A stretch of 64,000 bases of DNA from Plasmopara viticola (lineage: Eukaryota > Oomycota > Peronosporomycetes > Peronosporales > Peronosporaceae): assembly GCA_001695595.3 (NCBI GenBank), contig MBPM02000009.1:124001-188000 (forward strand), written 5' to 3'. Positions within the stretch are counted from its first letter, which is position 1; the number at the start of each line of letters is the position of its first letter. Both the position numbers and the translations under genes were made by a program. Shown in pieces: positions 31,336 through 43,042 of this stretch. Under the pieces are notes generated by a model. The model saw only the letters and a program-made list of their open reading frames with translations, was not told the origin of the DNA and ran no database searches.

Positions 31336-32733
31336 GCTACTTGAGTCCGATCTTGGGGTCGTCAGTGAGGGTTAGGTCGCAGCTTCTTCAAGGCGACCCC
31401 AGGATTTAAGAGCCCTTTAGATAAAGGATTCTTTTGGATTGTCGGATTTGCCGCCGCGCGTCTCAGTGCAAGGGCTCTAAACTGTGACGATTGATTGTAT
31501 TCTTTCTTAGTAAGCACAAGGCCCGCTTATCCGCTTAAGACTTACATCCCTATGAGTATGCACTCCTCAGTCTTACGGCCAACACAGTCGCTGATTTGGA
31601 CACTATCAGCCGTTGACCACCCATACTCAATATATTAGCAAGTGTGAGCGCGGAGACAACGCTTTAGGTATTTGAAGGGATAACCGTGGAACCCTTTATA
31701 AGGTTCGGGGTCGCGAGAATTAAGTTATTTGTACAAATGCCCGCATTGAATGTTTATTGTGTCGACATCGTCTTGGGAAGGTCTAAAATGTTTTGCTGTG
31801 AAAGTTCCGAAAACACTGCTTGACTTTTTTGTCGATTTACTGCATCAGTAAGAAAGCTGTTTAGCACTAGAGCTGAAATAACTTTATTTCAATCGTGTTC
31901 CCATTTCTCTCTTAAGCGTACGTGCTTTAAAATTGTAAGCAGATTATTGAAATGTCTTAGCCCATTTACATAGAAAGATGCAAAGCACGCGTATGCCGCA
32001 TTGTCAATTACAAACCTAACCATAGGCGGCTTGTCGGCCGACAATTGTGACGCCCCTGCGCACATACTGACAGTAAAACTATTGGCACACGCTTCGCTCT
32101 TTTCGTCTCACCATCTGTTTGGAGATGGTGTGCCGTACACACTAATATGAGTCTCGCCTACGGTAGTAGCGATTACAGATTCGATCCACAGCAAGACTTT
32201 GTAGCTTTTCAAGCATGTGTGCATTTGCCTGCTCTTGCAATTGTGCACTTAATTGACACATTAACAACCTTGCTTGCTTGGCAGATGCTTAAAAAAGACT
32301 ACTTGTCAGATGTTTTTGTGACAAGTTGTGGTGCTTCAAAATATATCTGCAGTCTAAAAAAGGTCAAATACAACCAATATCATAGCAGCAAGTGTACCAA
32401 AAGTACTTGAAGGCCCTCAAGTAGACGCTGCGGCTGGATTTAAGTCTAGAATATGTATTTGTGACAACCCACTTTGTGGCCTTGTGTCGTTTTTGTTGCG
32501 ATAAATTTGAATTTGGTCTCCGGCACTGCCCTAGTTTTGCTTACAATTAAAAAGGAGTGTACATGTTGCTTGTTTTTGTTTCTGTGCACATTTTCAAACG
32601 ACTTATAGACCTATGATCTAGGGACTTGACAGATGCTTAAGAAATGGCTAGCTATCGTTCGTACATGCGACGAGCGGTAACGCTGTATAAATTTTGAAGG
32701 TGTGTCTGCGCTTCAAGAAATATATAATATTTT
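31336..32733. other. Gene-poor stretch
   Basis: Open frames here, such as 32,147-32,410 (+), show no recognisable family. A short inverted motif (tggggtcg ... cgacccca) lies at about 31,350-31,395. Nothing else supported. Confidence 0.5.
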
Positions 32734-32842
32734 AAGGCCCACGCTGCGGTGAGCAGTAACAGGAAAAAATGCGTTTGTGATATTCCGGCTTCATGGACTT
32801 GTGGTCGAGTGGTATTATCACTTCTTGGGGTGCGGTAGATCA
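32734..32842 (+). pseudogene. Relic of a tRNA-Pro array unit (5' flank plus 5' half of the tRNA)
   Basis: From about 32,795 the + strand reads GGACTTGTGGTCGAGTGGTA and continues through a loop TTGGGGT, matching the array tRNA in the acceptor 5' strand, A box and anticodon loop, now with G34 (GGG). Upstream, 'cccacgctg', 'tgcgtttgtgatattccgg' and an A-rich part match the array 5' spacer. Similarity ends before the T arm. The direction is opposite to the array about 11 kb away. Confidence 0.65.
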
Positions 32843-33424
32843 CTCTGTTGCTGCTCACCATCTAAATTGACAGTAAAATCATTTAAATATAAAACTTATA
32901 TATTTGACCAAAAGTCGTTTCAAGCTTTCAATAAAGCCTTTTTAAAGTTAAGTAATCTACAGTTCCTATCTAGTATAGTGATTTTACGAACATGCACAAA
33001 TCGGTTGTTTTTAGACCACGTACTGATTTTCTTTTCCTGACTACTGCCTGCTTTTTAATGCTCGATACATAGCTCGACTTGCGTCACACAATATGGTGAA
33101 ACTACTCGCTTGTATGGCAAACAATGATTTCGTGTGATTCTGTTGAAACTAGTGCCGCACGATATTTTTGTTTGTATTACACCAGAAATCATGCGGTAGA
33201 TGTATACGGTGACGCAGGTGTTTACTATAAAGTCCATAAGTAGAAGTGATTTAGTTGCTCGGTGAGGCTTCTAAAAAGAATCACAGGTCACCAGCAATGA
33301 TGTCTGTCGTATGAAAGCTTTGAAGAAAGGTTGTATGACTTGCATGGAGATGGAGAAGCTAAGGTGTTATAAGTAGAAGTGTAACGACTCGATGTATCTC
33401 ACATCAATCTGTGTTATTGAATTT
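32843..33424. other. Gene-poor stretch
   Basis: AT-rich sequence with no supported gene on either strand. Confidence 0.5.
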
Positions 33425-33537
33425 AACAACAAGCTAAGTGATCTGCAAAGCAAAGAAGATTTAGTACGGAGAAGCTAAAATGACAACAAGCTAAGTGATC
33501 TGTTTAGCAAAAAAAATAGTACGGAAAAGCTAAAATA
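33425..33537. repeat. Imperfect tandem duplication, two units of about 55-57 bp
   Basis: Units at 33,426-33,482 and 33,483-33,537 both begin 'acaacaagctaagtgatctg' and end 'agctaaaat', with substitutions and short indels between them. The + frame before it (IEFNNKLSDLQ) could be a scrap of a Copia-like gag, but this is weak. Confidence 0.75.
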
Positions 33538-35586
33538 GATCCTGTACATGGTCTTGAGACCACTGCTTACGCATATTGTAGGTACAAAATATTTACCACT
33601 ATGAAGTTGAGTTCCTTTCAAAATCAAGGCCATACATAGCGTCTTGGATCCAATTCGGAGCTGCCAAGTGGAGCAGTATCCCCCACAAAGGCTTCGCGAA
33701 ACCAGAGCTGCCTGTCGAGTAGAAGGCCATAAACAAATCTCGCCTAAGAGCTCAGAATTTCTAGTATAGACCTGCCTCTGAAAGTCAATGGTCTAAGTAC
33801 CGGTGCGGTGTCCAACTTGGAAGAGCTGATCAGAGCTAAAATGGGTATTGGAATGGTACACACCATGCAAGCTTAGCCCTTGGGAGTTTTTCAGCATTTA
33901 CGGTATGTCAGTAGTGATAAGCTTTCACAAGTAAACTGAGTTGGAGAGGTCCAGCGCACAAGCGAGATAGTTGCCGCCAGTTAGCAATTAATCAAAGTGG
34001 GTTACCTAATACATTTCGAGGTACAAAGTATTACTCTGGCTTGATACGGCAATAAGACATCTGTAAATGTTTTGAGAGTCAAAAGCGACCTAGCTGTAAA
34101 ATTCGAAAAATTTACGACGTACAGAATAGATTTCTGTCCTTGATATGACAGATAAGCTCGTGAGCTAGATAGTTTGGCGGGGCTGTGCCATAGACGATAA
34201 CTGTTCTTTTTTTGCAAAAGGGTCTTGGTAAGCTATGTCTTCGCCCGTGTTGAGCGTGCGTCCATCGTCAAAGTAGGGATATGCGACTACACGGTCAGAA
34301 TAAATTTGAAAGTTTGTCAAAGATACTAATATTTTACAGCGGATAGCAAGAGCAAGTACCGCTGGTAGCACCAGCTGTCATAAAGCTAACAAGAAATTTA
34401 TAGCACATATCATCGTGTTAGGAGCAGCTAGAAGCGCTTCGCAAACAAAACCTAACATGCGGTACAAAATCGATTTATAGGTACTTCAAAGACCTCGATT
34501 ACGATAATAAACGTAAGCTTTATTTCGTGGAGATAATCACGTGCTCGCTGATCGCGCTTCCAATGAAGGCGCTACCAGACATATTGAAATATTCGAAGCC
34601 TATTAATATAAAGGTACGGAGCTCTTTACTGTGTTCAAAGTCGGACAATATCAGAGACTGTGTGTTTCTAAGCCATTTACTAAAAAAAACACCCTGATAT
34701 TTATCGAAGTTGCCCTGAACCCTAATCACGTTGCGCGTAGACTTATAGATCCTTGTTGATCCTAAGCAGCGGTTTGCTCTCATAACTTATACTCACGTGA
34801 TATGTCAGTTAAACCCAGCAATAAGACTCTCACCTAATAGAGAAGATATGTACGAGTTTGACTTTGTGCCAGGTACAAAGTTCCTCTGGGCAGTGACCAT
34901 CGCCATCAAAGCATAAAGAGCCCATTAGCCGTTTTTGTGCTTAAAATACAACGGTAAATTGTCAATGCAACAATATCTTCCCTTTTTGGAGCTCAAATTG
35001 AGGACTGCGACTACTTCATGCCTACACTAAGTTGCCCAGTGCAGCAGTACTTTTGTCGTTAAACAACACGTCCGGGTGGACATTGTACAATGCACTGGAT
35101 CTGATAGATAAGTGCAACAAAATTAAAATGAAACTTTAAGTATGCATCGCACAGATTGGTGTGAACCAGAAATACGATAACAAGCACCTTAGCAATGTTC
35201 AATCGTCTAATCAAATAAACATTTCGACTTTTACGGCTTTTGTCCAAACACGCGGACATATATTCACCAAAGCCGTTTTGAGGGAGATCAGACGGGCCTA
35301 GGGCCCAATTGGACAACTTAGGGAAGGTATTTGAGGTCATTTAAGCCAGAACATTGCAATAGAAGCAAATGTGACTTAGCGGTAGTAAAGATTTGCAGCG
35401 GAGCTGCCATATTATTTGCCAAGAGGAAGCGTGAGCTAAGGTTTGTATCTTAATTTCTATACGCGAAAGTAGGAGTCGCAATTCGCTTGCTGCATGACTT
35501 TCAGTGTTGGCATTACTCTCACTTCAACGCCTTTATGTATTTTTTTTCATTTTTTCTAAACTTTAACTAGGTACATCGCTGCTAAT
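33538..35586. other. Gene-poor stretch, probably decayed mobile-element DNA
   Basis: Several short minus-strand frames (34,002-35,340) are open for 70-90 codons but give no recognisable domain and are not connected by convincing splice sites. Retroelement decay is possible but not shown. Confidence 0.4.
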
Positions 35587-35702
35587 GGCTGCACTGCCCG
35601 CCGAACGAGATCCGACGTATGCGGACACCACTCTATACCGTGGACTAGCCAGACTGAGCCTAGCACGTGCATAACCTGGCAACGCGATAACGTAATACAC
35701 AA
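35587..35702 (+). repeat. GC-rich dispersed repeat, copy 1
   Basis: About 115 bp match 60,396-60,510 in the same orientation with only a few substitutions (for example 'tatgcggacaccactctat' and 'gactagccagactgagccta'). The GC content differs from the AT-rich surroundings. It ends in 'cgtaatacacaat', where copy 2 has a short (ATACA)n tail. Confidence 0.85.
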
Positions 35703-36553
35703 TCGCGGCTAATAGTATATTTAACACTTACTGTCTAGCATAGTACTTTCTACCTATATACATGGAGTTCATTACACCATGAAGCTATTTTCTCAGTTTT
35801 AAGTACTGCCTTATTGATGCTAAGAACATCACATGACTAAGGTCACGCAATATGGTTACTACGTCCCTCGGGCTTTAAAACTCTACATCACAATTCTATC
35901 GGTAGGCTTATAAAAATCACTCAAATTTACATTTCAGTGAAAAGAACTCAACAACTTTCCAGCACGTCTTTGAGTAAAAGCATCCAGTATGAGCTAGGTT
36001 GTTCACTAGATGATAAAAACAAAGTCTAACTTCAAACTAGTATTGCTCAATGTACATCCAATTTATGGCACCTAGATAGTTTTGCGGGCAAAAGACCCAA
36101 TGTAAGTCCAAAAGCTTGTTGCGAAGGTCAGTCGAGTTTTCCGCATCAACAACGCAAAAGACATCTTGTGCAGCCGATTGTCTCTCCTCAGAAGCAAATG
36201 ATGCCGATTTGAAATGAAATATCGCTGCCTTTTGAACCTTTTTTAATGCATTTTTTTAGCCTTCAAGTGTAGTTCTTTTTGCTCTATCTCTGCAGTATTT
36301 AGAAATACTGTCATCTAGTGTATGGACCTTCTGCGAAATGATATAAATTTTCGTCAACAAAACCTTTTTTATCCTTGGCATTTTGAACTGGCAGTTGTGT
36401 GCTAAGCCGAGGTGTATTATTTCCAACGCTGATCTATCCTAGTCTCGCCGCGTACCGTCTAAATCGAATGTTTGACTTGGTCATATAGCACCTTCGTGAT
36501 CCGACTAACAGAAATGTAGCAATCATTTAGTTGCTTTAGGTTATTCCTAAAGT
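35703..36553. other. Gene-poor stretch
   Basis: No supported gene, RNA or repeat seen. Confidence 0.5.
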
Positions 36554-38020
36554 TCATGGATCTCCGCAGTCCAACAATTGGTACGCAATCTTTTCAAAGT
36601 GTTTTTTGCGCGCGCTCTCCGTACAGCAATCGTCGTCAAGCTGCTTTACAGATTGTAACAAAACCTTTAAGATAGCTAACATGACCACGATGAGCGTTGG
36701 TACCGAAGTATTATAACGCGCCAATAATTGGTATATCAGTGAGCGCATAATCGTCATCATTGAGCTCTTGTTAAATATCTCTCCGATCTTCTCAAGGTGG
36801 TATATTCTTTCTAATAGCTCATTTAAATTCGTCGCTGCGATTTATTTGTTGCATGTGTCCGTATCTGTCGAGACTTTTAGCTTTGCACACGATGCCCTAT
36901 GTTTGCTGTGGTAATTCGATACGCTCGTGAACGATAGCGGATGAGTTTTATTCTGTGTCTACCTTTAATATAAGATTTTTTTTCTCTTTGTCCTAAGCGT
37001 CAGTACAGAAAAGTTTTATCTGTCGCTTCTGTCAAAAGAGCTCAGTCGATCAGCAGATCCTACTTGATCTTGCAGCGTCGTCGGGAATAACGCATTCATC
37101 CCTTCTTTTGGCTTGATTATCGCATCCCTATAAAAATGAAATTCACAAATACAGTCTAAGTCACCAGAAGGTCCAAGCTCGTGTTCATTGTGGTAGAGTG
37201 GCTCTTCCGAAATTCGCAAAGCTTCATATACACGACTGCCGACCAAGATAAATATGCTTTGGCGAATGGTATTTTGCTAAAGGCATTACTTTGAGTAAGG
37301 CTGGTCGTCCTTCTCAAATAGCTTTTTACTTTGTCGGACTGAGTAGTTTCTCCTGGTAGGATGTAAAGCGGATGGTTGGTGCCAAGTGATAATTTTTACA
37401 CAGCATCCCGGGTACTTACCCATCAGAATAGCCCTTGTGCTTGTAGTACATCCTTTTTGCCTTGAGTCGGCATCCTTTTCTTTTCTGTTTCTACCAGCAG
37501 AAGAAGCTTGAAAATGGCTCGCCATCACACCACGCTTAACACTGACAAATAAATGGTGCAACCTTGGGTAAAAACCACTTCCCACAGCTCAAATAATTAC
37601 TCAGAATAGGACCCGCATCTTGAAGAACATCGTATTCTCTGGCCAAGCTTAGCTCCCTAGTAAGGTGACTTTGAATACGTAGTACGTGAGCCGAAAACAC
37701 ATTTCTATATTTGCCAAAAAAAATCGTTTTCATAATTTCTCGAGCTTGTACTTACTTCTTTTCGTCCAAGCAATATGACTATTGAACGACCGGTCAATTT
37801 GATACCTCTCTCAGTGTGAAATCAGGCTTGCTACTCTATTGATAGATACGCGCGGTGGATGCAGCCTTGTCGTCAAGTTTACCGCATTATCCATATACCT
37901 GAGCAATCCTGACCAACGTAGCTGATGAATTGTGGTGGACCAAAAGCACGAGGAGCTCTCAGCTGATTTAACGTGTAGGGCGTCGCTTTGCAGCTGATTA
38001 GATCCACCGTTGGCGATCAA
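36554..38020 (-). pseudogene. Cluster of broken minus-strand reading frames, unidentified
   Basis: Five frames follow one another on the minus strand: 37,811-38,020, 37,536-37,733, 37,286-37,585, 37,016-37,246 and 36,554-36,760. The last can be extended upstream to about 36,845 with a helical, leucine-rich segment starting NLNELLERIYHLEKI. The pieces lie in different frames, so this is either a gene with introns I could not place or a decayed gene. No family is recognised. Confidence 0.3.
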
Positions 38021-39874
38021 ATTTGCCTTGTGAATATTACATTGGCTGTCACAGTTGATTCTAGCTTTCCTTTTTATTATTTCAAATACGCAATAACCCG
38101 ACCGTGTACCGAACTAACTGATCACAGAACCTTATCGGTTCATCCTCTCTCAATAAAAACTGATTTCATATCCCATTCACCAGATCATTTGCTAGTAATC
38201 ACTGAGCACTTCATCCCATTGGGGGTTTTAAGTGTCTCTCCCCTTTCGGATCTTGCCTCTCATAACCAGGGCGTGTGGCAGAATTTGATCTTGTATTCTA
38301 ACGTCATTGTAAGCAACATTAATATTGTGACCCCCCCCTACAGCTAATACTTATAAATATTCAGCAGCAAGCTAATGCGGCATGTCATAATGTAAGACAA
38401 GGCACATTCAGCAGGAGCAATATCAGCGATAGCCTTTGTAGGTGGAACCTGTTTGTATGTTCCGCTGTTTCTGCTACATTTTTCATGCCGCGTCGTCTTG
38501 CGGTCGTAAGTTAAACTGTACGTAATTTTACAAGTCAAACACTATGCTACTTGTGCGTACTGAATAGCACGTCTGAGCTTCCTAAATCAGTCGGTAACCC
38601 TGAAGCTTAGGTTTCAATATAGCTTTTGTCTTCGCATGCTAACCTACGCTAGCACTCATCTGGTGCACGCATTGCTCGCTGTGTAAGCACAACCACTGAC
38701 GACACATGTGTCGCGCATCTGGAGTTGCCATTACAAAAAGCTATCACATCCAGTAAATTGTTCATAGATGCTTTGTAGATTGCGACGTATTCAGCATATA
38801 GATACAGTGCCAGCCACAAGAAACGCCGCTCATTCTGACGTCACATCAGAAGCCCTTGGGGTTCGCTTGCTAATAATGTCATCCCGTATTTTCGCGTGAC
38901 ACTTAATAATATATCTTGACCGAGTTGAACACCTTGTCGATCTACGTTTTAAATCAACCAAGCCTTTCTATTGAGCACTGCCCGATAGAAATGTGCCGAC
39001 GATTGTAATTAGTGATTGTCTTGCTTGCGCTTCCAAATGACATGCGGAGTGGGCTTGCTTTGTCACGACCACGAAAGCCTACCGTTGTGCGCATCGATAC
39101 AAATCAACGGACTTGTTTACGACGTTACCGCGGCGTTGCAGGCGCCCTCGGGAGAATTTGCAGGTTAAAAAAATAGTGTGAACAGGTGAAAGTTTGACTC
39201 GTAGACTTTCCAAGTAGCGATTGTAGTCAGCAATTATCAGAGTAGAATCGCATCAGATACCTATAAGTTAGTGTGCCGACGAAGCCAAACCTGTCGGGCT
39301 TCATGAGCCAAAATTCTCATCCAGCTGAAGGTTTTAAACTCGTGTCCTCTTAGTGGAGAACTTCCTCGCTGTCCAACTATTTTCTGTCCTCTCCTTGTGT
39401 AGTTGACGATTGATAGATGCATATAGAAAAAATCTAGAGACACGCCAAGCACAGACTTGCGCTGCAACGCGCTCTTACAATGGACCAGCACTCATTCTCT
39501 CATTGCGATATCTCCACACATCGCGGGCTTGCTTTCGCTGTGGCGATCAATCCACGTGAACACGTAGCTGGCACACGGTAAACTGCTGGTTGACATTGAT
39601 GCTAGATCAGAGAACTTTGTAAGAGGTATTGTAGTTGTACATGCAATGCGTTGTGGCGATCTGAAGTATATGTAAGTCAACAAGTTTTTCGAGCAGTTGA
39701 CCTGTTTGACGATATTGGAAATGTGTTAAAGTAATTTTATTAAATTAATGTATGTTACAATATTTCTGCATTGGAAATTAAAGCGAGAGACAATGCTGGT
39801 CCGTTTTATCTGTCGTGGAAGAAAAACGTTTTCAAACTTGAAGAAACAAAGTAAAGACGAAGCGCCATACCAAC
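38021..39874. other. Gene-poor stretch upstream of the F-box gene
   Basis: No supported gene. It contains a C8 run at about 38,330 and short frames without recognisable domains. Confidence 0.5.
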
Positions 39875-40977
39875 ATGGATAAGCTTCCGGCTGTGCTGAA
39901 GCTGCATGTGCTGCAGTTTCTGGACCACTCAGCTCTGCATGCGGCAGAGCAAACATCGCTCGCGTTTCTAGCGGTTGCACGTGAACATGGTGCGTTTTTT
40001 TTCTTAACGCTCGACCTTGCAGAATATTTACGATCGCGATTACGTTTATTATTATCGCAGACTTGTGGAGACATCTCGCTCACTCAATTGTGATCCACAG
40101 TGAGGCTCTTAACCATTTTGATGTCTGGAAAAAGTTGGTGTGTCTGGCGCAACGCACGGCGACCGATGACGAGGACTTGCTAGGCAATGTAGAAGCATTT
40201 TCGTCTGCAGATCGGCCGAGCGAATCGCCCGTGAATACACTCACTTCTTCACATTGCTGGATGGAAATGTGCGAGCTGCACCTGAAAAGTATAAAGGAGG
40301 AGGCAGAGGTTGCGATACTGGGCGAGCGCATCCAGCATCGCTGTGGCTGTTCGTCAGGCGAATCGTGCTACTGGAGCAGCTCTGCGTCAACTAATGAAAA
40401 CGCAATAGAGTTTATCGATTACGCATTAAATGGACCGTGTGTGATCAGCGCCGTGCAAGTTGTTCCCTATCGGGTATTCTGGCACCCGAATAGTCCCACT
40501 TATGCGCCGAAAAGAGTTCGATTCGACTTTTATGACGTCGACGACATGACGACACTGCAACAAGGAGCTACAAAGTGGAGGGACCGATCGTTAGACGTGT
40601 CAGCGTCAGTAATTAAGCCATTCTTTGCGTCACAAATGTACGAGATGACAAATGACATGACGTTGCAGGAGTTTGTGATGCCGCGGAAGGTGGCGGTCAG
40701 TCAGAAGTCCATTATGCGCGTTACGCTCATTGGACGGCACCAGGCTCAGACATTTGTGCCTGCTTTCGGCGATAGGGACCAACAACCTAAATACTACTGT
40801 TGTCTCAGCTACGTGAATGTATGTGGAGTGCCATGGAAGCCCGTGTCAACGAAAAGAAAGGCATGTACGGCAACTACGCAGTCGCATTTACTTAGTCCGC
40901 ACCTGCGCATGGCGGCGCTCACTGGATTGGCAGTGTATATAACTGCTTGTTACAAGGAATTTATTGGCTTTACGTAA
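39875..40977 (+). CDS. F-box protein (plant At4g00755-like type), two exons
   Basis: Exons 39,875-39,989 and 40,061-40,977 with a 71-bp GT-AG intron join in frame to 343 aa. The intron splits the F-box: exon 1 gives MDKLPAVLKLHVLQFLDHSA...AREH, and joining restores the usual DLWRHLA end of an F-box (residues 1-46). F-box proteins bind SKP1 in SCF ubiquitin ligases (known). The remaining part, with ISAVQVVPYRVFWHPNSPTYAPKRVRFDF at about 157-185, resembles the C-terminal region of plant F-box At4g00755-type proteins, where substrates may bind (inference). The C-terminus has a hydrophobic stretch (about 320-335). It is convergent with the XPA-like gene; the stops are about 118 bp apart. Confidence 0.75.
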
Positions 40978-41095
40978 TGGCATAATCCCGATTCTACATT
41001 ACACGTTCGAAAAGCAAAGCGCACGCCCGACGTATCAATACTACTCTAGCACATTAACTTATATGAAGTAAAGAAATTATACAATGGACATTTGT

Positions 41096-41701
41096 CTACA
41101 ACTTTTCAAATTCTACTTGCATGCCACAGTCGCACCTTTTGGTCCAAATGTTGCCTTCTCTATCGAATCTCTCCTTGCCGAACGTATGTCGATGATCCAA
41201 TTTAACCACCGACTTGACGTCCAGTACATTCGTAGGTTGAGCCACACCAATTTTATCTCTGTCTAGATGTATTACGTGTTGCTTCTTCAGCAAATGTTTT
41301 GTCCTGCTTGCCGCCGCTCGATATGCTCGTTTCTTTCGCTTTTGTTTTTCACGTTGCAGTCCCTCTTCGTTTCCATACAACCTATAGGCTTCTTGAACAA
41401 GCGCTCGTCTCAAATAAAGTTGCAGTGGTGCATAAGCTTTGTGTCGCGGATTCGGCTTATTTAAGTATGGCAAGCCGCAGAAGGACGAGTCTGGCAGTGC
41501 ATATTCGGCTCGAGCTCGAGACTTGGACAACAGCTCAAATGATCCGTCGCGCAAAGTGTGGTCTTGTCTACACGTCACGCACACGTGCAGCAAGAAGTGA
41601 ACTAGCAGCACGCGGTCCAAGTACATCGCATCATTGCCGCACTCCTCGCAACGACCAGTAGGAAGGTCGTCATCTCCCGCATCGAGCGCCATCTTGGCCA
41701 T
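41096..41701 (-). CDS. XPA: XPA-like nucleotide excision repair protein
   Basis: 201-aa intronless gene. A C4 zinc finger lies at residues 18-44 (CEEC...CVTC, 19 residues between the pairs against 17 in human XPA). It is followed by the XPA C-terminal DNA-binding domain: LPDSSFCGLPYLNKPNPRH, QLYLRR, EAYRLYGNEEGLQREK and a final HTFGKERFDREGNIWTKRC-CGMQVEFEKL, the characteristic XPA ending. XPA verifies DNA damage and scaffolds repair with RPA and TFIIH in the nucleus (known). This protein is shorter than the usual 270 aa: the N-terminal region that binds RPA32 and ERCC1 is nearly absent. It is divergent from METTL1 with only 99 bp between start codons. Confidence 0.88.
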   Translation of the reverse strand: MAKMALDAGDDDLPTGRCEECGNDAMYLDRVLLVHFLLHVCVTCRQDHTLRDGSFELLSKSRARAEYALPDSSFCGLPYLNKPNPRHKAYAPLQLYLRRALVQEAYRLYGNEEGLQREKQKRKKRAYRAAASRTKHLLKKQHVIHLDRDKIGVAQPTNVLDVKSVVKLDHRHTFGKERFDREGNIWTKRCDCGMQVEFEKL

Positions 41702-41800
41702 AGAAAGTGATTCACTTCTATTTATGATTTTTTAGCCCAACTTAAGTCATTGAAAAGAGGGAGCAACAAAATCACCAGAATTTAAGTGGACCCGAATACC
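41702..41800. promoter_or_regulatory. Short bidirectional promoter region between XPA and METTL1
   Basis: Ninety-nine bp separate two divergent start codons. On the minus strand TCACTTTCT lies just before the XPA ATG and fits the oomycete initiator consensus (TCAYTYY type, known from Phytophthora work); on the plus strand 'agtcattgaa' is a weaker candidate. Assignment is by eye. Confidence 0.4.
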
Positions 41801-42904
41801 ATGACCACCAAAAAGCTCGAAGACACCAACGCACAAGGCAAGCTTCCTCAAAAAAAGTTTTACCGCTCGCGTGCGCACTGCAATCCGCTATCGCATAATG
41901 ACTGCTTTGATTAGTGAGTTCACCACATTATTTAGCCAAAAACTCGCCGATGGAATAACATGAATAATAATTTTTTTGACATAGTCCTCAGACGCCCGAC
42001 GAAATGGACTGGTCTACCCACTATCCAAACATTGAGAATCCGTGCGTTCGTGCAGTTTTCTCATACTTATCACCAATTGATTAACTCTGCGCTACGGTAA
42101 GCAGGAAAGTAGACTTTCTGGACGTTGGATGTGGTTTCGGGGGCCTCACGGGTTTGTTGTTTGTACAAAATCTCAGAGCAGTGTTTTCATGCTAATGCCT
42201 TAGTGTGTGGTAATTGTAGTCAAGTTGGCGGAGATATTTCCAGACAAGTTAACTTTGGCACTTGAAATCCGTGCCAAGGTGACTCAGTACGTTCGCCTAC
42301 GCATTGAAGCGCTTCGCAATGAGAATCCCGGTCGATTTCAGAATGTGTCGGCACTGCGCACGAATGCTATGCGCTACTTGCCGCATTACTTTTGCAAGGG
42401 ACAAATAACCAAAATGTTTTTTTGCTTTCCGGACCCGCAATTTAAGGCGCGACTGCACCGCCGCCGCATTGTTCAGTACGTGGCGTTTGTTATATGTAAT
42501 TTGAGCATTTGATGGAATCGATGATGTCTATCCTATCAGCACGCCATTACTTGCTGAATATGCGTATCTTCTGGCTCCAGAAGGTATCCTCTACACCATT
42601 ACGGACGTGGAAGAGCTACACACCTGGCATCTGGAAAAGTGCTCCAGTCATCCGTGTTTTACTCGTATATCCGATGATAAGCTGGTACGTGATTTTACTC
42701 GGACCACTGATTTTGTTTTGCTCACTTACATTAAAAAAAAACTATGGACAACAGATGTCCGACCCGTGCGTTAAGGCCATGACAGAGGAAACAGAGGAAG
42801 GCAAAAAGGTCAGTCGTGGTGGTGGCAAGAAATACGTGGCGGCTTTTCGACGAATGCCCGACGAGGATGTTGCCATCGACAACCTTTTCTGGTCAGCCAC
42901 TTGA
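41801..42904 (+). CDS. METTL1: tRNA (guanine-N7)-methyltransferase, METTL1/Trm8 family, six exons
   Basis: Exons inferred: 41,801-41,913, 41,985-42,041, 42,105-42,151, 42,220-42,475, 42,540-42,684 and 42,755-42,904; all borders are GT-AG and the joined frame encodes 255 aa. Family marks: PQKKFYRSRAH near the start, PDEMDWSTHYP at 42-52, SAM-binding DVGCGFGGL at 63-71, LEIR at 87-90, FPDP at 142-145, YTITDVEELH in exon 5 and EEGKKVSRGGGK in exon 6. METTL1/Trm8, with WDR4/Trm82, makes m7G46 in tRNA variable loops (known); the consensus array tRNA-Pro has G46. Length is usual for the family. It is convergent with the BEACH gene, with about 138 bp between stops. The start is supported by homology right after it. 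Confidence 0.92.
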
Positions 42905-43042
42905 GCAGCCTCTTAATCTAATCCGCCATACAACGGCTGGTTATTTACTAATTTGCAATTTTTCTCTTTTTACATGCGGTGTTCGCTGCACACGCACTTC
43001 TAACGACGTGTCACAATTTGCTATTGCCCCACTAACATGAGT

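Noticed and set aside
34002..35340. Copia-type retrotransposon polyprotein on the minus strand.
   Set aside because: Short frames with no recognisable protease, integrase, reverse transcriptase or RNase H motif; decay is possible but not supportable.
41299..41661. Plus-strand 120-aa frame opposite XPA.
   Set aside because: It lies wholly antisense to the well-supported XPA gene and has no recognisable domain.
285..42904. Functional link between the tRNA-Pro array (G46) and the METTL1 gene, which modifies G46.
   Set aside because: They lie more than 20 kb apart in unrelated contexts, and METTL1 acts on many tRNAs. Nothing in the sequence supports a specific link.
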